From positions 1-64,000 of the forward strand of contig NZ_BOMM01000012.1 in assembly GCF_016862195.1 (NCBI RefSeq): a DNA stretch of 64,000 bases, in the 5' to 3' direction. Source of the DNA: Paractinoplanes ferrugineus. Its GTDB lineage: Bacteria; Actinomycetota; Actinomycetes; Mycobacteriales; Micromonosporaceae. A program made the translations under genes and the position numbers. The notes beneath the pieces are model-generated. The model saw only the letters and a program-made list of their open reading frames with translations, had not been told where the DNA came from and did not search any database. How positions within the stretch are numbered: position 1 is the stretch's first letter; every line of letters begins with the position of its first letter. Shown one piece after another: positions 54,941-64,000 of this stretch.

Positions 54941-55902
54941 GGGCGCAAACTATCAGCCGGCGCCTCCTCGGCGACCGCCTTCGCCCGTCGCTCGCTGAAG
55001 ATGTCCGGCTCGATGTAGATGACCCGGGCGATCGGCACCGCCTCGCGGATGCGCACCTCGGTCTGGTCGATGTGCTTGGCGAGGTCGTCGGCCCGTTCGG
55101 CGCGCGGCACCGCGATCTTCACGGCGACGAGCAGTTCCTCGGGGCCGAGGTAGAGCGTCTTCATGTGGATGATCCGCTCGATGCCGTCGCCGGCCAGGAT
55201 GGCCCGCTCGATCTTGCGGGTGTCCTCCGGGGTGGCGCCCTCGCCGATCAGCAGGCTCTTCGTCTCGACCGCGAGGATGGCCGCGATCGCGACGAGCAGG
55301 ATGCCGATGGCGCCGGTGCCGATGCCGTCCCAGATGCCGTTGCCGGTGATCAGGGTGAGCGTCACGCCGAACAGGGCGAACACCAGGCCGACCAGGGCGC
55401 CGCTGTCCTCGAGGAGCACCACCGGCAGCTCGGGGGCCTTGGCGCGGCGAACGAAGTTGACCCAGGTGGTCTTGCCGCGGGTGTGGTTGGACTCCCGGAT
55501 CGCGGTCATGAACGAATAGCCCTCGAGGGCGATCGCGATGACCAGGACCACTAACGGAACCCATTTCCAGCTCTCGATCGGCTCCGGGTGCTGGATCTTG
55601 TGCCACGCCTCGTAGAGCGCGAACAGGCCGCCGACGCTGAACAGCACGATCGACACGATGAACGCGTAGATGAAGCGCTCGCGGCCGTAGCCGAACGGGT
55701 GCTCGGCCGTCGCCTTGCGCCTCGACTGCTTGCCGCCGATCAGCAGGAGCAGCTGGTTGCCGGAGTCGGCGACCGAGTGGATCGCCTCGGCGAGCATCGA
55801 CGAGGAGCCGGTGAGCAGCCAGGCGATGAACTTGGTGACCGCGATGCCGAGGTTCGCTGTGAGCGCCGCGATGATCGCCCGGGTGCCGCCCTCAGCGCTC
55901 AC
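54937..55902 (-). CDS. Cation diffusion facilitator transporter
   Basis: A 321-residue CDF protein with about six helices. Metal sites SMLAEAIHSVADSGNQ (helix 2) and LEDSGALVGL (helix 5); C-terminal cytoplasmic domain with IIHMKTLYLGPEELLVAVKI. Exports Zn, Fe or Mn. Four-base overlaps with both neighbours place it in the manA operon. Confidence 0.92.
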   Translation of the reverse strand: MSAEGGTRAIIAALTANLGIAVTKFIAWLLTGSSSMLAEAIHSVADSGNQLLLLIGGKQSRRKATAEHPFGYGRERFIYAFIVSIVLFSVGGLFALYEAWHKIQHPEPIESWKWVPLVVLVIAIALEGYSFMTAIRESNHTRGKTTWVNFVRRAKAPELPVVLLEDSGALVGLVFALFGVTLTLITGNGIWDGIGTGAIGILLVAIAAILAVETKSLLIGEGATPEDTRKIERAILAGDGIERIIHMKTLYLGPEELLVAVKIAVPRAERADDLAKHIDQTEVRIREAVPIARVIYIEPDIFSERRAKAVAEEAPADSLRP

Positions 55903-57125
55903 TGGATTCCCTCGGGCATCGGGTTGGACAGCTCCTTCATCTCGCTGATCGCGGGCACCGCCATCGGGTCGAGTCCGTGCGCCAGGGCGAGGTAGAGCGA
56001 GGCGAAGTCGGGCACGGCGGTGAGCGACGCCAGCCGCTCGATCGCCGAGCCGCCCTCGGCGGTCAGCACGTCGCAGCGCACCCCGCGCCGCTCGGCCAGG
56101 GTCTGCACGGCGTCGGCGCGGCGTTCCTCGACGGCAACCGGCTCGTCGGCGTCTTCCTCGGGGTTGAGGCCGCCGTCGCGGAACACCACGAGGCGCAGCC
56201 GGGTCGCCGAGGAGTCGTCGTCCTCGTCGGCGTCGGCGAAGATGTCGCGCGACGACTCGGCGAGACCGCCGAACGGGCCGTCGAGCAGGCCGACCCGGCC
56301 CCGGCCGGCCTCGCCGAGGGCACCGGCCATCACCGGGTAACGCGCGTTGGCGGCCAGGGTGTCGGCGAAGCGGCGGGCGGCCACGGTGGCCAGCGGGGAC
56401 GAACCCCAGACGATCGGGATGGAACCGGCCAGCCCGAGCGCGAGCGACTTGGCCGGGTTGACGAACGAGTCGGCAGCGGCGCGGCAGCGCTCGGCGTCGG
56501 CGTCGAGCCGGGTGGCGGTCTCGGCCAGGTCGGCCTCGTTGACCTTGACGAGGCCGATGGCGCGGGCCGCGAGCAGCACCGGCACGGTCAGGCCCCAGAG
56601 GCTGGCGCGGGCCGGGGCCCGGCGCGGCACCGGGATGAACGGCGAGCGGGCCCGCTCGGCCATCGCCTGCAGCTCGGTGTCGGGGTTGCCGATCGCGATC
56701 AGCCGGGCCCCCCGGCGCAGCGCGGCCTCGGCCGCGGCGAGCGCCTCGGGGCTGCGACCGGAGGCGGAGACGGCGATGACGACGTCGGCGGCACCGACCC
56801 AGCCGGGGATGCCGGCGCTGCGGTGGCCGATGATCGGCACCGGGCAGCGGTGGCCGGCCACGGTGGCCAGGATGTTGCCGGTCAGACCGGCGGTGCCGAT
56901 GCCGGCCACGACGACCGCCCGGGGGCGGCCCTCATCGGCCAGTGCGGACAGGTCGGCCTCGGCGGCCAGGGCCGCCGACTCGCGGACCTGGGCGCCGGCC
57001 GACGCGGTGGCCCGGAGCATGCCGCCCGGGTCGTTGGCCAGCATCGACTTCTCGTCGTCGAGCAGGGACTCGTCGGCGACGCGGTGTCCGTTGACGCCGG
57101 ACGCGCCGTCCAGTGGCGTGGCCAT
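55899..57125 (-). CDS. SIS-domain phosphoglucose/phosphomannose isomerase-like protein
   Basis: A 408-residue protein. SIS domain VVVAGIGTAGLTGNILATVA, VIAVSASGRSPEALAAAEAA; C-terminal PGI/PMI-like half with FADTLAANARYPVM. In mycobacteria the homologue lies between manB and manA. Likely sugar-phosphate isomerase activity or regulation. Overlaps the Trm112 stop by one base (TGATG). Confidence 0.88.
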   Translation of the reverse strand: MATPLDGASGVNGHRVADESLLDDEKSMLANDPGGMLRATASAGAQVRESAALAAEADLSALADEGRPRAVVVAGIGTAGLTGNILATVAGHRCPVPIIGHRSAGIPGWVGAADVVIAVSASGRSPEALAAAEAALRRGARLIAIGNPDTELQAMAERARSPFIPVPRRAPARASLWGLTVPVLLAARAIGLVKVNEADLAETATRLDADAERCRAAADSFVNPAKSLALGLAGSIPIVWGSSPLATVAARRFADTLAANARYPVMAGALGEAGRGRVGLLDGPFGGLAESSRDIFADADEDDDSSATRLRLVVFRDGGLNPEEDADEPVAVEERRADAVQTLAERRGVRCDVLTAEGGSAIERLASLTAVPDFASLYLALAHGLDPMAVPAISEMKELSNPMPEGIQ

Positions 57126-57307
57126 CAGGCCTCCTCAGCGGGCTTGCGCGCCTCGTCGAGGAGCAGGATCGGGATGTCGTCGCGGATCTCGAAGATCCGC
57201 CCGCACTCCGTGCAGGTGAGCGTCTGCGCCTCCGCATCGTGGGTCAGCGGTGCGTGATGCGTGTCCGGGCAGGCCAAAATGTCCAGCAACTGCGGATCGA
57301 GGGCCAC
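57125..57307 (-). CDS. Trm112-family zinc protein
   Basis: A 60-residue protein starting ALDPQLLDILACPDTHHAPL with CTECGRIFEIRDDIPILL; two Cys pairs partly kept (CP and CTEC). Trm112 proteins stabilise methyltransferases; partner here unknown. Confidence 0.9.
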   Translation of the reverse strand: MALDPQLLDILACPDTHHAPLTHDAEAQTLTCTECGRIFEIRDDIPILLLDEARKPAEEA

Positions 57308-57351
57308 CGCTCGAACTCCTTTACGACTTGCGGATCGTGAGCCTCCTGATC

Positions 57352-58731
57352 CTAGCCGCGGACGATGGCCAGCACCTCGTCACGTAGCGATGCCATCCGG
57401 TCCGGCTTGGGAGCCTCGACGTTGAGCCGCAGCAACGGCTCGGTGTTGGAGGCGCGCAGGTTGAACCAGGCACCGTCGGCGAGCGTCACGGTCAGGCCGT
57501 CCAGCTCGTCGAACGTGGCGTCGGGATAGGTCGCCCGGACCTCGGCGACCTTGGCCGGCGCGTCGGCCACGGTGGAGTTGATCTCACCGGAGGCGTTGTA
57601 GCGCTCGTACTCGGCGGCGAAGTCGGACAGCGGGCGGTCCTGCCCGCCGAGCGCGGCCAGCACGTGCATGGCGGCCAGCATGCCGGTGTCGGCGAACCAG
57701 AAGTCGCGGAAGTAGTAGTGCGCCGAGTGCTCGCCGCCGAAGACCGCGTTGGTGCGGGCCATCTCGGCCTTGATGAACGAGTGGCCGACCCGGCTGCGCA
57801 CCGGCTTGCCACCGCCCTCGGTGATGATCTCGGGGACCGCCGACGAGGTGATCAGGTTGTGGATGATCGTGCTGCCCGGGAACTTGGCCAGCTCACGCTT
57901 GGCGACCAGGGCGGTGACCGCCGACGGCGAGACCGGATCGCCCTTCTCGTCGATGATGAAGCACCGGTCGGCGTCGCCGTCGAACGCGACCCCGATGTCG
58001 GCGCCCTGCTCGCGGATGGCGTTCTGCAGGTCGACGAGGTTCTTCGGGTCGAGCGGGTTGGCCTCGTGGTTGGGGAACGAGCCGTCCAGCTCGAAGTACA
58101 GCGGGACGATCTCCAGCGGCAGGGCCGGGAGCAGCTGGTCGCCGAGCACCGCCGGAACGGTGAAGCCGCCCATGCCGTTGCCGGCGTCCACGATGACCTT
58201 GAGCGGCCGGATGCCGGACAGGTCGACCAGGGAGCGCAGGTGAGCCGCGTAGTCGCCCAGCAGGTTCCGGGTCTCGACCCGGGCGGGCACGTCGGCCTCC
58301 GCGTTCAGGTCGTCGAGCAGCATCTCGGCGCGCCGGCGGACGATCGCGAGGCCGCTGTCCTGGCCGACCGGCTTGGCGCCGCCGCGGCAGAGCTTGATCC
58401 CGTTGTACTGCGCCGGGTTGTGCGAGGCGGTGAACATGGCGCCGGGCAGGTTGAGCGCCCCGGACGCGTAGTAGAGCTGGTCGGTGGAGCCGAGACCGAT
58501 GTTGACCACGGCCGCGCCGGCGGCGTTGGCACCCCGGGCGAACGCGGCGGCCAGCCCGGGTCCGGACTCACGCATGTCGTGGGCGATCACGATCTGGTCC
58601 GCGTTGTCGCCCGACTCGCGCAGCATTTCGACAAAAGCGGTGCCGAGTGCCCGGGCAACTGACTCGTTGAACTGATCGGGCACGGTTCCACGGACGTCGT
58701 ACGCCTTTACGATCTTGGACAGGTCAGACAA
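57352..58731 (-). CDS. manB: Phosphomannomutase/phosphoglucomutase
   Basis: A 459-residue alpha-D-phosphohexomutase. Phosphoserine loop TASHNPAQYNG, Mg loop FDGDADR, sugar-binding GGEHSAHYYFRDF, and phosphate loop RASNTEPLLRLN. Converts mannose-6-P to mannose-1-P for GDP-mannose. First gene of the block with Trm112, SIS, CDF, manA. Confidence 0.95.
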   Translation of the reverse strand: MSDLSKIVKAYDVRGTVPDQFNESVARALGTAFVEMLRESGDNADQIVIAHDMRESGPGLAAAFARGANAAGAAVVNIGLGSTDQLYYASGALNLPGAMFTASHNPAQYNGIKLCRGGAKPVGQDSGLAIVRRRAEMLLDDLNAEADVPARVETRNLLGDYAAHLRSLVDLSGIRPLKVIVDAGNGMGGFTVPAVLGDQLLPALPLEIVPLYFELDGSFPNHEANPLDPKNLVDLQNAIREQGADIGVAFDGDADRCFIIDEKGDPVSPSAVTALVAKRELAKFPGSTIIHNLITSSAVPEIITEGGGKPVRSRVGHSFIKAEMARTNAVFGGEHSAHYYFRDFWFADTGMLAAMHVLAALGGQDRPLSDFAAEYERYNASGEINSTVADAPAKVAEVRATYPDATFDELDGLTVTLADGAWFNLRASNTEPLLRLNVEAPKPDRMASLRDEVLAIVRG

Positions 58732-58873
58732 TTCTCCCCCTCAGACCGGATTCCCGCCGAGAGTAGCGGAGCAACCCTGACGACAAGGCGGCAACGGGGT
58801 GGCGCCACTGTTACGGGTTCATCTTGTCGTACGGCGTGATGCGGGTCACGATGGTCGGGACTGGAGGTGGCCC

Positions 58874-60154
58874 GTGCCCAACCCGTGGCTCGCCCTCGAC
58901 CTCGGCACCGATCCCGCCGAGCGCATCCGGCAGGTCGGGAACGCCCACGAACAGTTCCTGTCGGGTGACGACCACCCGCAGAAGATCCGATCGGTGGTCG
59001 CGGAGTCGTGGCGGCGCTCGGCCGACGCGCTGGCGAGCCCGGACAGCACCGCGCCGATCGAGCTCTCCGACGGCGAGCTCGAGACCTACCGCGCGGCCCA
59101 TCCGCTGGCCCGGGTGCTGCCGATCTTCCGCGACCTGCTGGGCGGCCTGGCCGAGGACGGTGACCATCTGATGGCGGTCTGCGACGCGGACGGCCGGCTG
59201 CTCTGGGTCGAGGGGGCCGGCTCCGTGCTGCGCGCCGCGGACCGGATGAACTTCGTGCCCGGGGCCCGCTGGGACGAGGCGCACGCCGGCACCAACGCGC
59301 CCGGCACCGCACTCGCCATCGACCACTCCCTGCAGATCTTCGCGACCGAGCACTTCAGCCGCTCGGCGCAGCGGTGGACGTGCGCGGCCGCCCCGATCCA
59401 CGATCCGTCGACCGGGCGGCTGCTCGGCGCGATCGACGTGACCGGCGGCGATCACCTGGCCAACCCGCACAGCCTGGCCCTGGTGCGAGCCACCGCCCTC
59501 GCCGCCGAGGCCTACCTGGGCCGCCAGCTCACGCCACGGGCCAGTTCGGGCCGGGTCGCCGCGCTCGGCCGCAACGAGGCCACCCTGACGTTCGGCGGCA
59601 GCCGCCGGCGCCTCGGTCGCCGGCATTCGGAATTGGCCGTCCTGCTCCTGGCGCACCCACAAGGGCGTACCGGGGAAGAGCTCGGTTTCGATCTTTACGG
59701 CGATGAAGTGAGCCCGGTGACCGTGCGGGCCGAGTTGTCCCGGCTGCGCCGCATGCTCGGTCCCGAGCTGCTGGAGTCACGGCCCTACCGGCTTCGCGCC
59801 GAGCTCGACTCCGACTTCGGCACGGTGACGCGCCTGCTGGAACACGGGCGGGTGGCCGAGGCCCTGGCGGAATACGCCGGACCGCTGCTGCCCGGCTCCG
59901 ACGCGCCCGGCATCACGCGGCTGCGCAACATCGTCGACGGGCAGTTGCGCGCCGCCCTCCTCAACAGCCGCGACCGGGCGCTGATGCGCACCTGGCTGCA
60001 CAGTCCCTGGGGCACCGACGATCTGCAGATCTGGGAGGCGTACGCCCGGCTGCTCCCGGCCGGCGCGCCGGCCCGGCCGCTGGCGCTGACCCGGATCCGT
60101 CAACTGGCCGCCGAATACGGTCTTGCAACGTCGTTGCAACGTGGCCGTAACTAG
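58874..60154 (+). CDS. GAF-domain transcriptional regulator of aldehyde dehydrogenase
   Basis: A 426-residue regulator: N-terminal ESWRRS segment and GAF domain ([51 protein letters not shown]), like the AcoR N-terminus, but instead of a sigma-54 ATPase it has a C-terminal winged-helix region ([35 protein letters not shown]). GTG 58874 follows GGAGGT. It directly precedes an aldehyde dehydrogenase and probably activates it. Confidence 0.85.
   Translation: MPNPWLALDLGTDPAERIRQVGNAHEQFLSGDDHPQKIRSVVAESWRRSADALASPDSTAPIELSDGELETYRAAHPLARVLPIFRDLLGGLAEDGDHLMAVCDADGRLLWVEGAGSVLRAADRMNFVPGARWDEAHAGTNAPGTALAIDHSLQIFATEHFSRSAQRWTCAAAPIHDPSTGRLLGAIDVTGGDHLANPHSLALVRATALAAEAYLGRQLTPRASSGRVAALGRNEATLTFGGSRRRLGRRHSELAVLLLAHPQGRTGEELGFDLYGDEVSPVTVRAELSRLRRMLGPELLESRPYRLRAELDSDFGTVTRLLEHGRVAEALAEYAGPLLPGSDAPGITRLRNIVDGQLRAALLNSRDRALMRTWLHSPWGTDDLQIWEAYARLLPAGAPARPLALTRIRQLAAEYGLATSLQRGRN
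60123..60139. promoter_or_regulatory. 17-base palindrome before the aldehyde dehydrogenase gene
   Basis: TTGCAACG-T-CGTTGCAA is a perfect dyad at the end of the GAF-regulator gene, 56 bases before the ALDH start. Good candidate binding site for that regulator. Confidence 0.6.
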
Positions 60155-60195
60155 TTTCGCCCCTACCTAGCCCCAGCAGGTACGGAGGCAGTGCC

Positions 60196-61719
60196 ATGAC
60201 CACATACTCCCCGCCCGGTTCCGACGGCTCGATCGTCAGCTACCAGTCCCGCTACGACCATTTCATCGGCGGCGAGTACGTCGCACCGGCCAAAGGTCAG
60301 TACTTCACCAACCCGTCGCCGGTGACCGGGGAGGACTTCACCGAGATCGCCCGGGGCACCTCGGACGACGTGGAGCGGGCGCTCGACGCCGCGCACGGTG
60401 CCGCGGACGCGTGGGGCCGCACCTCGGTCGCCGAACGGGCCAACATCCTCAACCGGATCGCCGACCGGTTGGAGGCGAACCTCGAGAAGCTCGCCGTCGC
60501 CGAGGCCTGGGAGAACGGCAAGCCGGTACGCGAGACCCTGGCCGCCGACATCCCGCTCGCGATCGACCACTTCCGCTACTTCGCGGGCGCGATCCGGGCG
60601 CAGGAGGGCACGGCCGGCGAGATCGACGACGACACCATCGCCTACCACTTCCACGAGCCGCTCGGCGTCGTCGGCCAGATCATCCCGTGGAACTTCCCGA
60701 TCCTGATGGCGGTCTGGAAGCTGGCCCCGGCCCTGGCGGCGGGCAACTGTGTCGTCCTGAAGCCGGCCGAGCAGACCCCCGCCTCGATCCACTACCTGAT
60801 CTCGCTGATCGCCGACCTGTTGCCGGCGGGCGTCCTGAACATCGTGAACGGTTTCGGCGTCGAGGCCGGCAAGCCCTTGGCCAGCTCGAACCGGATCGCC
60901 AAGATCGCGTTCACCGGCGAGACCACCACCGGCCGCCTGATCATGCAGTACGCCTCGGAGAACCTGATCCCGGTGACCCTCGAGCTGGGCGGCAAGAGCC
61001 CGAACATCTTCTTCGAGGACGTCGCCTCGCTGGACGACGACTTCTTCGACAAGTCGCTCGAGGGCTTCTCGATGTTCGCGCTCAACCAGGGTGAGGTCTG
61101 CACCTGCCCGTCCCGCGCGCTCATCCAGCAGTCGATCTACCAGGACTTCCTGGCCGCCGGCGTGAAGCGGGTGGACAACCTCAAGCAGGGCAACCCGCTC
61201 GACACCGACACCCAGGTCGGCGCGCAGGCGTCCAACGACCAGCTCGAGAAGATCCTGTCCTACCTGGACATCGGCCGGCAGGAAGGCGCGAAGGTGCTCA
61301 CCGGTGGCGGCCGGGCCGACCTCGGCGGCGCGCTGTCGGGCGGCTACTACGTACAGCCGACGATCTTCGAGGGCAACAACGCCATGCGGATCTTCCAGGA
61401 GGAGATCTTCGGGCCGGTCGTCTCGGTGACGTCGTTCAACGACTACGCCGACGCCATCAAGATCGCCAACGACACCCTCTACGGTCTCGGCGCCGGCGTG
61501 TGGACCCGGGACATCAACACGGCGTACCGGGCCGGCCGGGCGATCAAGGCCGGGCGGGTGTGGACCAACTCGTACCACCTGTACCCGGCGCACGCCGCGT
61601 TCGGTGGCTACAAGCAGTCCGGCATCGGCCGGGAGAACCACAAGATGATGCTGGACCACTACCAGCAGACCAAGAACCTGCTGGTGTCGTACAGCCCGAA
61701 GGCGATGGGTTTCTTCTAG
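60196..61719 (+). CDS. NAD-dependent aldehyde dehydrogenase (ExaC/acetaldehyde type)
   Basis: A 507-residue ALDH. Catalytic Cys302 in [11 protein letters not shown], general base Glu263 in LELGGKSPN, cofactor loop [19 protein letters not shown]. The ExaC-like group oxidises acetaldehyde and other short aldehydes. It forms an operon with the DUF779 gene 3 bases downstream. Confidence 0.94.
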   Translation: MTTYSPPGSDGSIVSYQSRYDHFIGGEYVAPAKGQYFTNPSPVTGEDFTEIARGTSDDVERALDAAHGAADAWGRTSVAERANILNRIADRLEANLEKLAVAEAWENGKPVRETLAADIPLAIDHFRYFAGAIRAQEGTAGEIDDDTIAYHFHEPLGVVGQIIPWNFPILMAVWKLAPALAAGNCVVLKPAEQTPASIHYLISLIADLLPAGVLNIVNGFGVEAGKPLASSNRIAKIAFTGETTTGRLIMQYASENLIPVTLELGGKSPNIFFEDVASLDDDFFDKSLEGFSMFALNQGEVCTCPSRALIQQSIYQDFLAAGVKRVDNLKQGNPLDTDTQVGAQASNDQLEKILSYLDIGRQEGAKVLTGGGRADLGGALSGGYYVQPTIFEGNNAMRIFQEEIFGPVVSVTSFNDYADAIKIANDTLYGLGAGVWTRDINTAYRAGRAIKAGRVWTNSYHLYPAHAAFGGYKQSGIGRENHKMMLDHYQQTKNLLVSYSPKAMGFF

Positions 61720-61722
61720 GCC

Positions 61723-62094
61723 ATGGCAACCCGAGTAGACGTGACTCCCGCGGCCGCCGACATGATGCGGCAGCTGCGGGAGCAGCACGGTCCGTTGATG
61801 TTCCACCAGTCCGGTGGATGCTGCGACGGCAGCTCACCGATGTGCTACCTGGAGGGCGAGTTCCGCACCGGCCAGTCCGACGTGCTGCTCGAGTCACTGC
61901 GGATCGACGGTGTGGCCGAGCCGATCACGTTCTGGATGTCGTCCTCGCAGTTCGAGCTGTGGAAGCACACCCACCTGACGGTGGACGTGGTCCCGGGACG
62001 CGGCGCCGGCTTCTCGCTGGAGGCTCCCGAGGGCGTACGTTTCCTGATCCGCTCCCGTCTTCTCACCCCGGCCGAGCTGGCTGAATTGTCCTAG
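61723..62094 (+). CDS. DUF779 protein
   Basis: A 123-residue protein: MFHQSGGCCDGSSPMCYLEG with three Cys, then DVVPGRGAGFSLEAPEGVRF. DUF779 genes sit next to aldehyde dehydrogenases in many bacteria and may assist or bind metal. Convergent with the next gene, stops overlapping. Confidence 0.92.
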   Translation: MATRVDVTPAAADMMRQLREQHGPLMFHQSGGCCDGSSPMCYLEGEFRTGQSDVLLESLRIDGVAEPITFWMSSSQFELWKHTHLTVDVVPGRGAGFSLEAPEGVRFLIRSRLLTPAELAELS

Positions 62095-62612
62095 TCGCCA
62101 AGTTCCGGGTACGGGTCGTCGCGCAACCGGCTGAACAGCACGCAGTCGCGCCACTGCCCGGCCCGGAACTCGGCCGCCCGCACTACGCCTTCCTCCTGGA
62201 ATCCGGCCTTCAGCAGGGCTCTGCGTTCGGCCGTGTTCTCCACCTGGGTGCCGGCCTGCACTCGCTGCACCGGGAAGTGCGCGAAGACGTACGCGGTGAG
62301 CAGCGCCTGCGCGCGCCAGCCGATCCCCCGGCCCCGATGCTCCGGCCGCAGCACGATGCCGATCTCGTAGTGGTCGCCGCGTGCGCCGTAGCCGCCGCTC
62401 CGGTAGGACACGAAGCCGACCGCCGCACCGCCCTCGTCCACCACCAGCCGGGCCAGGTCGTCGCTGACCAGCCCGCTTTCGCCGTGTTCTCGGATCACCT
62501 TCGCGTAGTTGCGGAATCCGGCCCAGGTGAGGGGCGCGAAGTCGGGGTCTTCGGCGATCTCTCGCAGGATGTCGAGCTCGTCGGCTCGGAACGGACGCAA
62601 CTTGATGTTCAT
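62091..62612 (-). CDS. GNAT acetyltransferase, RimJ-like
   Basis: A 173-residue single GNAT domain: IGIVLRPEHRGRGIGWRAQA is the acetyl-CoA site, and NTAERRALLKAGFQEEGVVR the usual end. Target unknown. Confidence 0.9.
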   Translation of the reverse strand: MNIKLRPFRADELDILREIAEDPDFAPLTWAGFRNYAKVIREHGESGLVSDDLARLVVDEGGAAVGFVSYRSGGYGARGDHYEIGIVLRPEHRGRGIGWRAQALLTAYVFAHFPVQRVQAGTQVENTAERRALLKAGFQEEGVVRAAEFRAGQWRDCVLFSRLRDDPYPELGD

Positions 62613-62825
62613 CCGTCCAGGGTGGCCGGTTTGATCCTTGCGCGTTGTCCCTACGTTCCCTGGAGTAGAGCCGAGCGGCCGATCCCGGCGGCGCCCGATA
62701 AAGGGCAGATTGTCGGGGATCGACGAGTGAACTAGGTCCCGGAAGTGTGCCGTACGGGGGTCGCGAGTGGCGACGGGCCGGTTTCAACAGGCAGTGTCGT
62801 CGTTCGAGATACCTGGGGAGGTTTG

Positions 62826-63689
62826 ATGCGGTTGTCGCGATCGAAGAGGCTGGCGCTCTTCGGCACGGTCCTGGTGCTGGCCGGGCTGGCCGGGCAAGCC
62901 TCGGCGGGAACGACTTCCTCCGCCGGGCCCGCCGCGTCCACACCGGTGGCGTCGTCGGAGACGCCCGCGCCGGTCGCGGCGGCACCCAACCCGGCCGGGA
63001 AGCCCGCGGTGAAGCCGGCCGGGACAGCAGCCGGGAAACCGGGCGGCAAGCCGGCCGGGAAACCCGGCGCCGGGCACAAGGCGGTCGGCCCGGCCGGTAG
63101 CCGGATGACCACCGGCGGTAAGGGCGTGGCGCTGACCTTCGACGACGGACCCGACCCGGCCCAGACGCCGAAGATCCTCAAGCTGCTCGCCCAGAACCAC
63201 GTGCACGCCACGTTCTGCCTGGTCGGCGAGAACGTGCAGCGGCACCCCGAGATGGTCCGGCAGATCGTGGCCGGCGGTCACACGCTGTGCAACCACACCT
63301 GGAACCACGACCTGAAACTCGGCAAGAAGACGGCCGAGCAGATCAAGGCCGACCTGGCCCGCACCAACGCGGCGATCCGCAAGGCCGTCCCGACGGCGCA
63401 GATCAAATACTTCCGGGCCCCCGGCGGCAACTTCACCCCGGGCGTCGTCGCGGTCGCCAAGCAGCTCGGCATGACCTCGCTCTACTGGAAGGTCGACCCA
63501 CGCGACTGGGACCACCCGGTGGGCGAGACCGACGCGCAGCACCGGTCCCGGATCATCGCGCGCGTCAAGAGGAACACCCGTCCCGGCTCGATCGTGCTGT
63601 CCCACGACTACGCCCAGCCGGACACCATCGACGCGTACCGCACGCTGCTGCCGTGGCTGCGCAAGCGGTACCAGCTCGTCGGCCTGTAG
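62826..63689 (+). CDS. Secreted polysaccharide deacetylase (NodB family)
   Basis: A 287-residue protein: signal (residues 8-28), Ala/Pro/Lys-Gly linker with KPAGKPG-type repeats, NodB domain with LTFDDGPD (Asp106, Asp107), HTWNHDL (His157, His161) and IVLSHDYAQPD. Removes acetyl groups from peptidoglycan or chitin-like polymers. ATG 62826 follows GGGGAGG; the longer frame is spurious. Confidence 0.92.
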   Translation: MRLSRSKRLALFGTVLVLAGLAGQASAGTTSSAGPAASTPVASSETPAPVAAAPNPAGKPAVKPAGTAAGKPGGKPAGKPGAGHKAVGPAGSRMTTGGKGVALTFDDGPDPAQTPKILKLLAQNHVHATFCLVGENVQRHPEMVRQIVAGGHTLCNHTWNHDLKLGKKTAEQIKADLARTNAAIRKAVPTAQIKYFRAPGGNFTPGVVAVAKQLGMTSLYWKVDPRDWDHPVGETDAQHRSRIIARVKRNTRPGSIVLSHDYAQPDTIDAYRTLLPWLRKRYQLVGL

Positions 63690-63696
63690 GGCCGGG

Positions 63697-64000
63697 CTAG
63701 TGGGTGGGTGGGATCACCCGTAGATGTCCCCGGCGGCCGGTCTGGTGGCCGGGGAGATCCTGCTCGTCGGTGCGCGGCGGGGGCGCCGGCGGCCGGGCGG
63801 CCTCGCGCACGGCGTCGGCCAGGGCGACGAGGTCGTCGGTCGTGGGCGGCGGCGGCGCGAAATCGCCGTCGTGCCGGACGAGCTCCCAGCCCCGGGGGGC
63901 GGTGAGGCTGCGGGCGTGCGGCTCGCACAAGTCGTAGGTGTGCGGCTCGGCGAACGCCGCCAGCGGACCGACGACAGCCGTCGAGTCGTTATAGACGTAG
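63697..64000 (-). CDS. DUF3499 protein, partial at the window edge
   Basis: The C-terminal 100 residues of a family found near whiB2/manB in actinobacteria: YNDSTAVVGPLAAFAEPHTY, DLCEPHARSLTAPRGWELVR, then a Pro-rich tail. The start lies beyond 64000. Function unknown. Convergent with the deacetylase gene. Confidence 0.88.
   Translation of the reverse strand, partial: YVYNDSTAVVGPLAAFAEPHTYDLCEPHARSLTAPRGWELVRHDGDFAPPPPTTDDLVALADAVREAARPPAPPPRTDEQDLPGHQTGRRGHLRVIPPTH

Overview
The window is high-GC actinobacterial chromosome. Gene content and order point to Micromonosporaceae (an Actinoplanes-like genome), but this is inferred from the gene families, not from a database search. The strongest order signals are prfB-ftsE-ftsX-smpB-ssrA, secA-hpf-comF-lpqB-mtrB-mtrA, and a DUF3499/manB/Trm112/SIS/manA block, all close to the arrangement known from mycobacteria and other actinomycetes.

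Left part (1-9487): ordinary accessory chromosome. It holds an LCP cell-wall ligase, a secreted lysozyme-like protein, an ECF sigma factor overlapping a membrane LytR_C-domain gene, a CPBP-like membrane protein, a medium-chain reductase divergent from its probable XRE regulator, an ArsR/VOC pair and an F420-type reductase. A decayed gene lies at 2606-2985. From 9620 to 11242 there is a broken vapC toxin gene. It is split by a 1343-bp element with 27-bp terminal inverted repeats and a 7-bp target duplication; the element carries only a MerR regulator and no transposase.

Mobile/accessory part (11.3-27.7 kb): an AT-richer defence-type island (11666-19069) has two divergent blocks. Leftward runs a D12 adenine methyltransferase, a HerA-like motor ATPase and a NurA-like nuclease. 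Rightward runs an ABC/SMC-type ATPase plus an HNH nuclease, the layout of Septu PtuA/PtuB. Next comes a conjugative integrative element of actinomycete type (19412 to about 27600): two DUF5919 regulators with Nudix and HD proteins, small Spd-like proteins, an FtsK/TraB-like DNA translocase, and a large serine integrase that runs into the 3' end of ssrA (tmRNA). The left end of the element was not located, so it is open whether the defence island is its cargo.

Right part (27.6-64 kb): conserved core genes on the minus strand for trans-translation (ssrA, smpB), division (ftsEX), translation (prfB, hpf), secretion (secA), envelope signalling (mtrAB-lpqB), iron uptake (efeUOB behind two IdeR-type boxes) and mannose/GDP-mannose supply (manA, SIS isomerase, Trm112, phosphomannomutase). 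Among them are an aldehyde dehydrogenase unit with a GAF regulator and a 17-bp palindrome, a DUF397/XRE pair, and a minisatellite with a probable gene remnant at 53.2-53.7 kb. A DUF3499 gene is cut by the right edge.
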